This document shows, piece by piece, positions 1-9,800 of a stretch of 64,000 bases of DNA; positions within the stretch are counted from its first letter, which is position 1, and each line of letters opens with the position of its first letter. Made by a program: the position numbers and the translations under genes. Source of the DNA: Aureimonas sp. AU20. Lineage in GTDB: Bacteria; Pseudomonadota; Alphaproteobacteria; Rhizobiales; Rhizobiaceae. The stretch lies in the NCBI RefSeq assembly GCF_001442755.1, contig NZ_CP006368.1, positions 372,001 to 436,000 of the forward strand, read 5' to 3'. The notes below the pieces were generated by a model, which was not told the DNA's origin, made no database searches, and saw only the letters and a program-made list of their open reading frames with translations.

Positions 1-357
1 ATGATCCTCGCCGCGCTCCAGGGCATTCCCAAGAGCCAGTACGAGGCGGCCTCGATCGACGGGGCGAGCGCCTGGCGCCAGTTCCGACACATCACGCTAC
101 CCGGCATCGCGCCGGTCCTGGCGACGGCGGGCCTTTTGCGCGTCATCTGGGTGGCGAACTCGATGGATGTCATCTTCGTCATGACGTCGGGCGGGCCGGG
201 CTATGCCACGACGACGCTGCCGCTCTACGCCTTCGTCAAGGCACGGCAGAATCTCGACTTCGGCTACGGCTCGTCGATCGCCGTCACCTTCACCCTGATC
301 CTGGGGTCCGCGGTCGCGATCTATATCGCCCGCACCATGCGCGAGGTCGAGCGATGA
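1..357 (+). CDS. Sugar ABC transporter permease, MalF type (5' partial)
   Basis: This is the C-terminal part of an inner-membrane permease subunit of a carbohydrate ABC importer. The visible 118 residues hold the EAA loop (EAASIDGASAWRQFRHITLP), which docks on the ATPase, followed by hydrophobic segments and the SGGPGYATTTLP motif typical of MalF/UgpA-type subunits. Family members are about 300 residues long with the EAA loop near residue 200. The ATG at base 1 is therefore an internal methionine and the gene begins before the window. The stop overlaps the next permease by 4 bp (ATGA), so the two are translationally coupled. The substrate cannot be read from the sequence. Confidence 0.93.
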   Translation: MILAALQGIPKSQYEAASIDGASAWRQFRHITLPGIAPVLATAGLLRVIWVANSMDVIFVMTSGGPGYATTTLPLYAFVKARQNLDFGYGSSIAVTFTLILGSAVAIYIARTMREVER

Positions 358-1187
358 ACCGCCAGAGCTTTCTGCGCCGTCTTCTCACGACGCATATTCC
401 CGTGGTGCTCGTCGTGCTCCTTGCGGTCGGCCCCTTCGCCTGGATGATCCTGACCTCGCTCACCCCCTCGGCGCGGATCGTCGCGCAAGGCGTCTCGCTC
501 GGGCCATCCGGCTGGAGCGCCGACAATTACGTCCGGCTCATGGGCCAGACCTCGTTTCTGGGCAATATGGGGCACAGCTTCATCGTCGCGCTCGGCACGG
601 TGGTGCTCGGCCTTCTGGTTTCGGTAACGGCTGCCTACGCCTTCTCGCGCTTCCGCTTTCCCGGGCGCAAGGCGCTGATGCTGCAGTTCCTTCTGGTCAA
701 CATGTTCCCGGTGGTGCTGCTGATCCTTCCGCTCTTCGTCATGATGCGGCGCCTCGGCATTCTCGACACGCATCTCGGTCTCATCATCGCCAACGCGACC
801 ACGGCCATTCCCTTCGCGGTCTGGATGCTGACGAGCTATGTCGGCGCCATCCCCAAGAGCCTCGACGAGGCGGCGATGATCGACGGCTGCTCGCGCCTCA
901 CCGCCATGCGCCGCGTCGTGCTGCCGCTGGCGCTACCGGGCATCATCTCCACCGGCATCTACATCTTCATCACCGCCTGGAACGAGTATCTCTACGCCCT
1001 GACGCTGGGCGGGCGAAACGTGCGCACCGTCACCGTCGCCATCCAGACCCTGATCGGCGAGTACCAGATCGAATGGGGCCTGCTCGCCGCCGGCGGCGTC
1101 GTCGGCGCCCTGCCGGTGACGATCCTCTTCCTGCTCGTCCAACGCCGGCTGGTCGGCGGCCTGACGCAAGGGGCGGTCAAGGGCTGA
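354..1187 (+). CDS. Sugar ABC transporter permease, MalG type
   Basis: This is the second membrane subunit of the same carbohydrate importer, 277 residues with about six transmembrane helices. It has an N-terminal helix at residues 13-33, a periplasmic loop, and the EAA loop EAAMIDGCSRLTAMRRVVLP around residues 177-196. The tail (LVGGLTQGAVKG) is characteristic of MalG/UgpE-like subunits. It overlaps the preceding permease by 4 bp. It is followed after 56 bp by an epimerase-like gene and an oxidoreductase, which suggests import and isomerisation/oxidation of an unusual sugar or polyol. No ATP-binding subunit lies downstream, so it must be upstream of the window or shared. Confidence 0.95.
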   Translation: MNRQSFLRRLLTTHIPVVLVVLLAVGPFAWMILTSLTPSARIVAQGVSLGPSGWSADNYVRLMGQTSFLGNMGHSFIVALGTVVLGLLVSVTAAYAFSRFRFPGRKALMLQFLLVNMFPVVLLILPLFVMMRRLGILDTHLGLIIANATTAIPFAVWMLTSYVGAIPKSLDEAAMIDGCSRLTAMRRVVLPLALPGIISTGIYIFITAWNEYLYALTLGGRNVRTVTVAIQTLIGEYQIEWGLLAAGGVVGALPVTILFLLVQRRLVGGLTQGAVKG

Positions 1188-1243
1188 CCGCAGCCTCCGG
1201 CCTGCCGTGCCTTTTCCAACTTCTCGAAGGAAAGACGCTTGTC

Positions 1244-2125
1244 ATGAACCCGGTCGGGTTGATCTCCATGCAATATGCCAGGCCCTTCACGGCCGAGCAT
1301 TTCCCACTCTTTGCCCGCATGAAGGCGCTGGGCTACGATTTCGTCGAGCTGCTGGTGCCCGAGCCCGGCGAGCTCGACGCCCGCGAAACGGCGAAGGCGC
1401 TGTCGGACGCAGGCCTGGGCGTAGTGCTCGCCGCGCGGGTCAATCTCCAGCGCAACCTCTCGTCCGCCGAACGGGACGCCCGCAAGGGCGGCGTCGACTA
1501 TCTCCGATACGCCGTGGACGTCGCGGCCGAGATGGGCGCCGAGATCGTCGGCGGTCCGCTGACCGGCAACCCCCTGGTCTTTGCCGGGCGCGCGCCGGCC
1601 CCGGTTGCGGAAGACGAGCGCCTCGCCCGCAAGGCGCGCTGCGTCGAGGGGCTGCAGGCGGCCGGCGCCCATGCGGCCGGGACGGGCGTGACGCTCGCCG
1701 TGGAGCCGCTGAACCGCTTCGAGAGCGACGTGCTCTGCACAACCAAACAGGCCATCGAACTGCTCGACGCCGTCGACCACCCCTCCGTCCAGCTCATGCT
1801 GGACACGTTCCACATGGCGATGGAGGAGGCGTCCATCGCCGAGGCCATCCTGCTCGGCGGCTCGCGGCTCAAGCATTTTCAGGCCAACGAGAACCATCGC
1901 GGCTTTCCCGGCACCGGCTCGGTGGATTGGGTCGCGGTCGGCCGCGCGCTGCACCAGATCGGCTATCGCGGTCCGGTGTCGCTGGAGCCCTTCCGGCGCG
2001 ACGACGACCGGTTCGGCGTGCCCTTCGCGCAGTGGCGCCCGCCGCACGAGGACGAGAGCGACCGCCTCGCCGCCAGCGCCGCCTTCATCAAGTCCCACCT
2101 CACCCTGACGGAATTCAGACGATGA
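1244..2125 (+). CDS. Sugar phosphate isomerase/epimerase family protein (tagatose/psicose 3-epimerase-like)
   Basis: A 293-residue AP-endonuclease-2-type TIM barrel. The metal-site signature of ketose 3-epimerases is visible in order: AVEPLNRFE (Glu), MLDTFHM (Asp), HFQANENHRGFPGTG (His) and SLEPF (Glu). These ligands bind Mn or Mg and the two glutamates move the proton at C3. The true start is the ATG at 1244, preceded by GAAGGAAA; the open frame extends further upstream only because of codon bias. The stop overlaps the next gene as ATGA, giving a coupled pair with the Gfo/Idh/MocA oxidoreductase, a common pairing in polyol and rare-sugar catabolism. The actual substrate is not determinable; a hydroxypyruvate isomerase-like role is the main alternative. 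Confidence 0.88.
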   Translation: MNPVGLISMQYARPFTAEHFPLFARMKALGYDFVELLVPEPGELDARETAKALSDAGLGVVLAARVNLQRNLSSAERDARKGGVDYLRYAVDVAAEMGAEIVGGPLTGNPLVFAGRAPAPVAEDERLARKARCVEGLQAAGAHAAGTGVTLAVEPLNRFESDVLCTTKQAIELLDAVDHPSVQLMLDTFHMAMEEASIAEAILLGGSRLKHFQANENHRGFPGTGSVDWVAVGRALHQIGYRGPVSLEPFRRDDDRFGVPFAQWRPPHEDESDRLAASAAFIKSHLTLTEFRR

Positions 2126-3117
2126 CACTTCGGATCGGTTGGATCGGCTGCGGAATCCACGCCACGCAGATGCTGTTGCCCCAGCTCCTGCGCCACGATG
2201 TCGAGATCGCCGCTCTTTGCGACATCGACAAGGACCGGCTGGCCCAGGCCGGTCGCCAGTTCGGCACGCGCACCTTGACCTCGGACGCCAATGAGCTGAT
2301 CGCAACCCCCGGCATCGACGCGGTCGGCATGGCGGTTGGCCCCGACCAGCATCTCGCCTTCGGCAAGGCGGCTTTGGAGCGCGGCCTGCCGGTCTTCATG
2401 GAAAAGCCCCCCTCCGGCTCGGCCGCCGGGGCGCGCGAGCTGGCGGAGGCTTCCCGCCGCTCCGGCAAGCCGCTGCTCGTCGGCTTCATGAAGCGCTATT
2501 CCGTCGGCAACAAGATCGCCCACAACGTCCTGAAGTCCGGGCGCTTCGGCGAAATTCTCGGCCTCACCGGCTACTACATGACGGCGCCGGGCTATTTCGC
2601 CGGCAATGTCGACTATACCGGCTTCCTGCTGCATCACTGCGTTCATTACATGGACCTCGTCTCGCATCTCGTTTCGCCGGTGACTCGCATCGCCGCGCGC
2701 AAGGTGGAGAAGACGCCGGGGCGCATCCTCTTCCATGTCGGCTTCGATTTCGAATGCGGCGCCATCGGTACGATCGTCATGGGCACGGCGCAGTCGCGCG
2801 GCACGCCGGTGGAGCGGATCGAGATCATGGGCGACCACCAGCGGCTGGAGGTCGAGGACGTGGTGGAGGTGCGCTGGCACCGCAACCCGCCCTTCAAGGT
2901 CGCCGACCCCGCTGCCACGCTGCTCGACGCCGAGGACACGCTCTGCTGGAAGCCCAATTTCACGGCCGCCGCGAACGAGGACTACAAGGGCTATTACGCG
3001 CTTTTGGCGGATGTCGTTCCCGCTCTCCAGGGCCAGGAAACGGCGGCCCCTACCATCCATGACGGGGTGATCGCCATGGAGCGGCTGGAAGAGATGCGTC
3101 GGCAACTCGACATCTGA
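2122..3117 (+). CDS. Gfo/Idh/MocA family oxidoreductase
   Basis: A 331-residue NAD(P)-dependent sugar or polyol dehydrogenase. The N-terminal Rossmann fold starts at GWIGCGIHATQMLLPQL (residues 6-22). The conserved lysine lies in FMEKPPSG (about residues 92-99), and the second half is the beta-sheet C-terminal domain with the HHCVHYMDLVSHL segment, where the family's catalytic histidine sits. It overlaps the epimerase-like gene by 4 bp and ends the first sugar operon, so it probably acts on the sugar imported by the upstream permeases. It could equally be an inositol- or glucoside-type dehydrogenase; nothing in the sequence separates these. Confidence 0.9.
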   Translation: MTLRIGWIGCGIHATQMLLPQLLRHDVEIAALCDIDKDRLAQAGRQFGTRTLTSDANELIATPGIDAVGMAVGPDQHLAFGKAALERGLPVFMEKPPSGSAAGARELAEASRRSGKPLLVGFMKRYSVGNKIAHNVLKSGRFGEILGLTGYYMTAPGYFAGNVDYTGFLLHHCVHYMDLVSHLVSPVTRIAARKVEKTPGRILFHVGFDFECGAIGTIVMGTAQSRGTPVERIEIMGDHQRLEVEDVVEVRWHRNPPFKVADPAATLLDAEDTLCWKPNFTAAANEDYKGYYALLADVVPALQGQETAAPTIHDGVIAMERLEEMRRQLDI

Positions 3118-3628
3118 ACGCACGAGGCGACGCCGTTTGGCTTCGATCCGGACGGACAGGGTTCGTCCGGGCGTCGGCGCGCCCGGTCGTCACTCTCGGC
3201 CGCTGACAGTGCTCGGCTTCGGTTGCCGAAACAACTCGAAGGTTGTTGTCGGTCATTCGCGCAATGCGCTGGCCAATTTCAAATCGCACGCGCCCTTCGG
3301 TTGACCGCATCACGCAGACCAATCGCCTGGACTTGTCGGCCCGCCGCGCATCCGCGACCGGTTCGACAGCCCGCCCGGCGAGCCCATCGCATCAGCACCC
3401 GCGAACGCACGGCAGTCGCGTTGGGGACGGCTGACGACCGGAATGCGTCTCAACCGCTTCTCGAACCCTCGATCATTCAACACACGCGAAAAGGCGTGAG
3501 CGCAAAAGCAGGACCCTATCTTGCTGATATAAAATCGATGTGATTTATTCGCGTGGAGCGCGGATCGAACCGTGCCGGCAAGGGCGGCTGAGAACCGTCT
3601 TTTCGAGGAAACACTGGAGATCCGATCG
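3118..3628. other. Long intergenic region before the second sugar ABC operon
   Basis: 511 bp without a convincing gene. The small open frames here have no start context, no homology I recognise and low-complexity composition. The left part has a terminator-like hairpin (3148-3170). The right end, around 3515-3545, is locally AT-rich (TTGCTGATATAAAATCGATG) and is the most likely promoter area for the substrate-binding gene, but I cannot place -35 and -10 boxes with confidence. The short inverted repeat ACAAC-N6-GTTGT near 3231-3246 could be an operator for the nearby ROK regulator; this is speculation. Confidence 0.5.
3148..3170 (+). terminator. Possible terminator hairpin after the first sugar operon
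   Basis: CCGGACG (3148-3154) and CGTCCGG (3164-3170) form a 7-bp perfect stem with a 9-nt loop, 30 bp after the oxidoreductase stop. There is no U-tract, so it may be only a stabilising 3' hairpin. Confidence 0.35.
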
Positions 3629-4924
3629 ATGCGCCTGCGTCTGGCTTCCGCGCTGCTGGCTTCGGCCGTCGCGCTCACCTCCCTTTCGGCCCAGGCCGAA
3701 AACCTCGTCGCGAAGGATCGGATCGGTCCCGCTGACGCGTCCAAATCCCTCACCCTGCGCCTGACGCAGGATGGCCCCAACAGCAACGACCCCGTCTGGG
3801 CCGACGGCTACAAGGCGCTGCTCGTCGACTTCATCGGCCGCCATCCTGGCTGGAAGATCAGTCTGGAGACGATGTCGGACAATATCGGGCAGGAGCAGGC
3901 CCGGATGCTGGAGCAGGTGAAGTCCGGCCACGGGCCGGACTGCGCGGCGGTGGATTCCTTCGTGCTGGCCCTGTTCAAGAGCGCCGACGTGCTGCAGCCT
4001 CTCGATAGCTATTTCAGCAAGGAGGATGTGGCCGACCTCTTCCCCTTCGTGCGCGAGGGCATCACGGGCAAGGACGGTCGGATCTATGCCTGGTGGTGGG
4101 ACACGGATCTGCGTGTTCTCTACCGCAACAAGGAGATCGTTCCCGACGCGCCGCAGACCTGGGACGATTTGAAGGCCGCCGCCCTCGCCTCCAAGGACCA
4201 GCGGCTGGAAGGCGTTCTCTTCAACGGCGGGCGCTGGGAAGGCACGACCTTCGACTGGCTGGCCAATTTCTGGTCGCAGGGCGGCAAGCTGGTGGACGAG
4301 GCCGGCAAGCCCGTCTTCGCTTCGGGCGAGAACCGCGACAAGTTCCTGAAGGCGGTGCGCTACTACAAGGATCTGGTGGACAGCGGTGCCGCGCCCAAGC
4401 GCGTCGCCACGATCAGCAATTACGACGAGTTCAACGCGGCGGCCGCTGCCGGCACCACGGCGCTCTTCGTCGGCGGCAATTGGCAGCTCGGCCAGCTCAA
4501 GAACACGATGGAGCCCGAGGAGTTCGCCAAGTGGACCTTCTCGGAACTGCCCGGCCCGACCGCCGACCAGCGCGCCACGGGAACCGGAGGCTGGACGATC
4601 GGCGCCTTCGCCAAGGACCCCGAGAAGGTCGCGCTCTGCGCGGCGATTGCCAAGGAGGTCTATTCCGGCCCCGGCAACGCTCTGCAGATGCAGCTGCCGA
4701 CGGCCAAGGCGCTCTACGACAAGTACGAGGTCTTCAAGACGCCTGAGAACCAGGCCTTCGCCAAGGCGCTGCAGCATGGGCAGGCGCGGCCCGGCGCCAC
4801 GATCTATCCCGAACTCTCCAACCAGATCCAGATCATGATGGGCGACGTCCTGTCCGGCACCAAGACGCCGGAAGCCGCGCTCGATGCCGCCGACGCGGCC
4901 GTGCAGGCGTCCTACGCCCGCTGA
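3629..4924 (+). CDS. Extracellular sugar-binding protein of an ABC transporter
   Basis: A 431-residue family 1 solute-binding protein (MalE/UgpB class) that captures a carbohydrate in the periplasm for the two permeases downstream. The chosen start is the ATG at 3629, because it opens a classical signal peptide: MRLRLAS, a hydrophobic core, then SLSAQAEN with probable cleavage after AQA near residue 24. GGAGA sits 8 nt upstream. The earlier in-frame ATG at 3572 would bury this signal. The mature part has the expected features of the family, including YKALLVDFIGRHPGW and GTGGWTIGAFAKDPEK. The downstream alpha-mannosidase suggests a mannose-containing oligosaccharide ligand, which is inference. 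Confidence 0.93.
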   Translation: MRLRLASALLASAVALTSLSAQAENLVAKDRIGPADASKSLTLRLTQDGPNSNDPVWADGYKALLVDFIGRHPGWKISLETMSDNIGQEQARMLEQVKSGHGPDCAAVDSFVLALFKSADVLQPLDSYFSKEDVADLFPFVREGITGKDGRIYAWWWDTDLRVLYRNKEIVPDAPQTWDDLKAAALASKDQRLEGVLFNGGRWEGTTFDWLANFWSQGGKLVDEAGKPVFASGENRDKFLKAVRYYKDLVDSGAAPKRVATISNYDEFNAAAAAGTTALFVGGNWQLGQLKNTMEPEEFAKWTFSELPGPTADQRATGTGGWTIGAFAKDPEKVALCAAIAKEVYSGPGNALQMQLPTAKALYDKYEVFKTPENQAFAKALQHGQARPGATIYPELSNQIQIMMGDVLSGTKTPEAALDAADAAVQASYAR

Positions 4925-5003
4925 TGGGTGAAGCGCGACGGGCGGCCGGGCAACGGGCCGCCCGCGTCCGGCGCCAAACGCCGCGCGTCGAGGGGAGGAG
5001 TTC

Positions 5004-5945
5004 ATGACCGCATCGCAAGCCCATGCCGACTTGGTGCCGCCGCGCCAAGCCAGGCGCCGACCGCGCCGACGTTTGGAGGACAGTCCCTTCGTCTGGCTCC
5101 TGCCGACGGCTGTGATGCTCGGCCTCTTCTACCTCTATCCCATCCTCGACGCGGTTCGCCTCGCCTTCACCAACGCCTCGCTGCTCGGCGGCGAGGTGCG
5201 CTATACGACCGGGACCATAACAGCCGTGCTCGGCCACGCGGCGCTGGGCGAGATCCTCGCCAACACCGCCGTCTTCACGCTTGCGAGCGTCGCCGGGCAG
5301 CAGGCTCTGGGGCTCGCCATCGCCCTCCTCGTGGTGCGGGGCGAGCGGCGGCGCCTGCCGGGCATGGTGCTTCTGCGCACGATCGTCCTCGTCGCCTGGG
5401 TCATTCCCGGCATCGCCAACGGCATCATCTGGCAGCTTCTGTTCAGCGAGGCGCCCTTCGGCGCGATCAACGGCGTCCTGCGGCTTCTGCATGTCGCGCC
5501 CGTTCCCTGGCTGTCGGACCCGACGCTCGCCATGGTTTCCTCGGTGGTCTCCAACATCTGGCGCGGCACGGCCTTCTCGATGATCGTCTTCTACGCCGCG
5601 CTGAAGGGCATCGACACGACGCTCTACGAGGCGGCTGATATGGACGGGGCGAGCACGAGCCAGACGTTCCGCCATGTCACGCTGCCGCTGCTGCGACCGG
5701 CCATTCTGGTCAATTCCATCCTCGTCACCATTCAGACGCTGAACGTCTTCGACGCCATCATCTCGCTGACGGGCGGCGGGCCGGGGCGGGCGACGGAGGT
5801 TCTGTCGCTCTTCACCTTCTTCGCCGTGTTCCGCAACTACGATCTCGGCGGCGCCAGCGTCCTGTCCATCCTGATGCTCGTGATCAGCCTCGTTCTCGCC
5901 GTGCTCTACGCAAGCTTCCTGCCGCGCGATGAGGACCGCGCATGA
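5004..5945 (+). CDS. Sugar ABC transporter permease, MalF type
   Basis: A 313-residue inner-membrane permease. After an Arg-rich cytoplasmic N-terminus (about residues 14-27) there are six predicted transmembrane helices, with the EAA loop EAADMDGASTSQTFRHVTLP near residues 211-230 and the TGGGPGRATEVLSLFTF motif of MalF-type subunits. A strong ribosome site (GAGGGGAGGAG) lies just before the ATG. It is 79 bp after the binding-protein gene and overlaps the next permease by 4 bp, so it belongs to the 3.6-9.8 kb operon. Confidence 0.95.
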   Translation: MTASQAHADLVPPRQARRRPRRRLEDSPFVWLLPTAVMLGLFYLYPILDAVRLAFTNASLLGGEVRYTTGTITAVLGHAALGEILANTAVFTLASVAGQQALGLAIALLVVRGERRRLPGMVLLRTIVLVAWVIPGIANGIIWQLLFSEAPFGAINGVLRLLHVAPVPWLSDPTLAMVSSVVSNIWRGTAFSMIVFYAALKGIDTTLYEAADMDGASTSQTFRHVTLPLLRPAILVNSILVTIQTLNVFDAIISLTGGGPGRATEVLSLFTFFAVFRNYDLGGASVLSILMLVISLVLAVLYASFLPRDEDRA

Positions 5946-6784
5946 GCGCCCGCCCCCGCCAAAGGCTCGCGGACGCCGCGACCTATGCCTTCGCGATCCT
6001 GATCGCCGCCTTCTTCCTGACGCCGCTTCTCTGGCTCCTGTCGCTTGCGCTGCGCACGCGCCAGGAAGTGTTCCTGGGCGCCAGCCGGTTCATCCCCAAG
6101 AACCCGACGCTCGCCAATTTCGAGCAGGTGCTGAGCGATCCGACTTTTCTTCTTTATCTCTGGAACGGGCTGAAGCTCTCGGCGCTGGGCGGGCTCGGCT
6201 GCCTCGTCGTCGCGGCGCCCGCGGCCTACGCCTTCTCGCGCTTCTGGTTCGCGGGCCGCTCGGGCCTGATGCTCGCGATCCTCGGCTTCCAGATGGTCTC
6301 GCCTCTGGTGATCCTGGTGCCGCTCTATCGCTACATGAACGCGCTCGGGCTGCTCAACAGCCATTTCGGCGTCACCATGGTCTATGTCGCGGTCGGCGTT
6401 CCCATGTGCACCTGGATGCTGAAGGGCGCGATCGACGCCATCCCGCGCGAGGTGGAGGAAGCCGCCCAGATCGATGGATGCGGCCGCTTCGGCATCTTCT
6501 GGCGCATTACGCTGCCGCTCGCAGCGCCCGGTCTCGCCTCGACCTTCATCCTCGTGATGATCCTCAACTGGTCGCAGTTTCTGATCCCCTTCCTGCTTCT
6601 GAACAAGGACGGGCAGCTGCCGATCGCCGTCGCGATCTTCAACTTCGCCGGCACGTCCAACGCCTCGACCACGCAGGTCCTGGCCGCCGCCTGTCTCGTG
6701 GCGGTCGTGCCCGCCATCCTCGCCTTCATCGCCCTCCAGCGCCTCGTCGTCGGCGCGCTCACCGCCGGTGCGGTGAAGGGCTGA
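5942..6784 (+). CDS. Sugar ABC transporter permease, MalG type
   Basis: A 280-residue partner permease with six predicted helices, EAA loop EAAQIDGCGRFGIFWRITLP near residues 178-197, and the C-terminal VVGALTAGAVKG typical of MalG-like subunits. It starts in an ATGA overlap with the MalF-type gene. Like the first transporter in this window, the operon has no ATP-binding subunit. It therefore likely borrows a multitask MsmK/UgpC-type ATPase encoded elsewhere, which is known for this family. Confidence 0.95.
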   Translation: MSARPRQRLADAATYAFAILIAAFFLTPLLWLLSLALRTRQEVFLGASRFIPKNPTLANFEQVLSDPTFLLYLWNGLKLSALGGLGCLVVAAPAAYAFSRFWFAGRSGLMLAILGFQMVSPLVILVPLYRYMNALGLLNSHFGVTMVYVAVGVPMCTWMLKGAIDAIPREVEEAAQIDGCGRFGIFWRITLPLAAPGLASTFILVMILNWSQFLIPFLLLNKDGQLPIAVAIFNFAGTSNASTTQVLAAACLVAVVPAILAFIALQRLVVGALTAGAVKG

Positions 6785-6804
6785 GTTTCCAAAAGGAGTT
6801 CCCC

Positions 6805-9800
6805 ATGTCGTTGACGCTTACGCAGCGGATCGACCGCCTCGACGTCCGCAGCCGCGAACTGCCCCATTGGCGCGAGCGCGCCAGCGTGCCGATCGAGCGC
6901 TGGACCTTCGACGGCGAGCCGCTCGCCCTCGGTGCCTTCTGGCCGCGCCGAGACGGCGTCTTCCGCTTCGCCGCCGAAGCCGAGGTGCCGGAGGGCTGGG
7001 CGCTGGAGGACACGCGCCTCCTTCTCGACCTCGGCGGCGAAAGCCTCGTCACGCTCAAGGGCGGGGCCGGCGAGAAGAGCTACGGGCTCGACCCATATCA
7101 CCGCGAGTTCGCGGTGCCGGGCCGGCGCTTCGCCATCGGCTCGGAAACGGTCGCGCGCCTCCCCTTCGGCGAGCCGGTGAAGGAGCCGCGCCTGACGGTG
7201 GCGCGCCTTGCCTGGATCGAGCCGGCGGTGCACGCCTTCCATCTTCTGCTGCGCCAGCTGGTCGAAACGGCGCGGCTTCTCGGCTCGCACGAGGCGGTGG
7301 CCCATCTCGTCGGCGCCGGCGAGGACGCGTTCGCGAGCCTGGACTGGCCGTCGGCCACGGCCGATTATGTCGCGCGCATGGGCGACTTCACGCAAGGGCG
7401 CGCCATCTGGGCGCTGCCGGCGCTGAAAGCCCAACCGGCCGGGCTCACCGACGCGCAGCGCACGAGCGTCGCCGCCGCCCATGATGGGCTGGCGGCTGCG
7501 CTACGCGCCCTCAAGGCGCGCTATCCCCAGCAGGGCCGGGTCGCTGTTACCGGCCACGCCCATATCGATCTCGCCTGGCTCTGGCCCTATGCCGAGACGC
7601 GGCGCAAGGCGCGGCGCACCTTCCACTCCATGCTGGGGCTGATGGAGGCGTTTCCGGACTTCGTCTTCAACCAGTCTACCGCTGCCTTCTACGCCCAGAT
7701 CGAAGAGGATGATCCCGCCTTGTTCGGGGCGATCCGTGAGGCGGTGAAGCGCGGCCAGTGGGAGACGATCGGCGGCATGTGGGTCGAACCCGACACCAAC
7801 ATGCCGACCGGCGAGAGTTTCGTTCGCCAGATTCTCTACGGCCAGCGCTATTTCGAGAAGACCTTCGGCGTGCGCCATCGGGTCTGCTGGCTGCCGGACT
7901 GTTTCGGCTTCTCGCCCGCCCTGCCCCAGCTCCTGCGCCAGGGCGGCATGGATTCCTTCTTCACCATCAAGGTCAACTGGTCGGAGACCAACCGATTCCC
8001 GCACGATCTCTTTTATTGGGAAGGGCTCGACGGCAGCCGTGTCCTCGCCCACACGTTCGACAATCCGCAGAACGGCTACAACGGCTCGGTGGAGCCGGCG
8101 GCGATCCTGCCGACCTGGGGCAATTTCCGCCGCAAGGACATCCACGACGAGACGCTTCTCGCCGTCGGCTGGGGCGATGGCGGCGGCGGCACCACGGCCG
8201 AGATGCTGGAGCGTCAGGCGCAGCTCGCGGATTTCCCAGTCGTGCCGGCGCTGCGCCCCGTTCGCGTCGAGGACTTCTTCGCCCGCATCCACGAGGAGGT
8301 GCCCGCCGAGACGCTGCCCGTCTGGTCCGGCGAGATCTATCTCGAACTCCACCGTGCCACGCTGACCTCGCAGAGCCACACCAAGCGCCTGCATCGCCAC
8401 GCCGAGCGCGCGCTGATCACTGCCGAAACGGTCGCCTCGCTCGCCGCGCTCCTGGGCGCGGACGTGCCGGAAAGCCTGGAGCCCGTCTGGCGTACGGTTC
8501 TCAAAAACGAGTTCCACGATATTCTGCCCGGCTCCGGCATTCGCGAAATCTACGAGGATTCCGAGCGCGAACTGACGGAAGCCTTGGCTTCGGCCGAGGC
8601 CGCCGGACGCGCCGGTCTCGCCGCGCTCACAAGCCAGTTGCCTAAGGGCGAGATTGCGGAGGCTCTGGTGCTGGTCAATCCCGACCTGCACGAGCGCGGG
8701 GTGCGCGCCGAGATCGACGGCGCGCCGCTCACGATCGACACCGCTTTGCCGGCGCTGGGTGTCCTCGTTCTCGACCGGGCCGCCGTTGCGGCGCCCGCCG
8801 GCCTTTCGGTCTCCGCGACGCATCTGGAAAACCGCTTCGTGCGGGTCGAGATCGCGGCGGACGGCACGCTGGCCAGCCTGTTCGACAAGCGGACCGGGCG
8901 CGAGGCGCTGGCCGGGCGCGGCAACCAGCTCTGGGTCTATCCCATGGACAAGCCGCGCGACTGGGACGCGTGGGACCTCGAGAACGACTATCGCCGGGGC
9001 GGCATCGAACTGACGGCGGTGGATGCGATCGAAATCGTGGAAAGCGGGCCGCATCGCGCCACGATCCGCGTCGAGCGACGCTTCCGCGACTCCACGATCA
9101 CGCAGACGCTGCGCCTTTGGGCCAACTCGCCGCGCCTCGAAATCCGCACCGATCTCGACTGGCACGACCGCCGCGTCCTCCTGCGCACCGAGACGCCGGT
9201 GGACGTTCGCAGCGATTTCGCGACCTTCGAATGCGCCTTCGGCGTGGTGCGCCGCGCCACGCATGACAACACGTCCTGGGACGAGGCGAAGTTCGAGGTG
9301 CCGGCCCATCGCTTCGCCGACCTGTCGGAGCCGGGCTTCGGCGTCGCGCTTCTCAACGATGCCAAGTATGGCCACAGCGTGAAGGGCAATGTGCTCGGCC
9401 TCAGCCTCGTGCGCTCGCCGATCTATCCCGACCCGCTGGCCGACGAAGGGGCGCAAAGCTTCACCTACGCGCTTCTGCCCCATGCCGGCGACTGGCGCGA
9501 AGGCGGCGTGCGAGAGGAAGCACTGGACCTCAATCAGCCCGTGCTCGCCACGCTGGCGAGTGGCCTTGCCGCCGGCCTCCACCGGCCGCTGGCGGCGACG
9601 GGCGTCCCCGCCGCGCTGGCCGGCCTCAAGCCGGCGGAGGACGGCAACGGCCTCGTCGCCCGCGTCTACGAGCCAGCCGGCGCGCGCGGCGGCTTCGCGC
9701 TCGACCCCGCCCGGGGCTGGGCGGTGGCGGAGGATGTGGATCTCCTGGAGGAGCCAGTCTCGCGCCCCGCCGGGCCGGACCTCAAACCCTTCGAGGTGCG

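Noticed and set aside
1073..1243. N-terminal extension of the epimerase-like gene over the permease gene
   Set aside because: Frame openness comes from GC codon bias. The extension is Arg-rich with no family likeness, and the ATG at 1244 has a good ribosome site.
5929..6804. A 1298-codon frame that would extend the alpha-mannosidase upstream
   Set aside because: The first 290 codons overlie the MalG-type permease in another frame; the AAAAGGAG site and family start place the gene at 6805.
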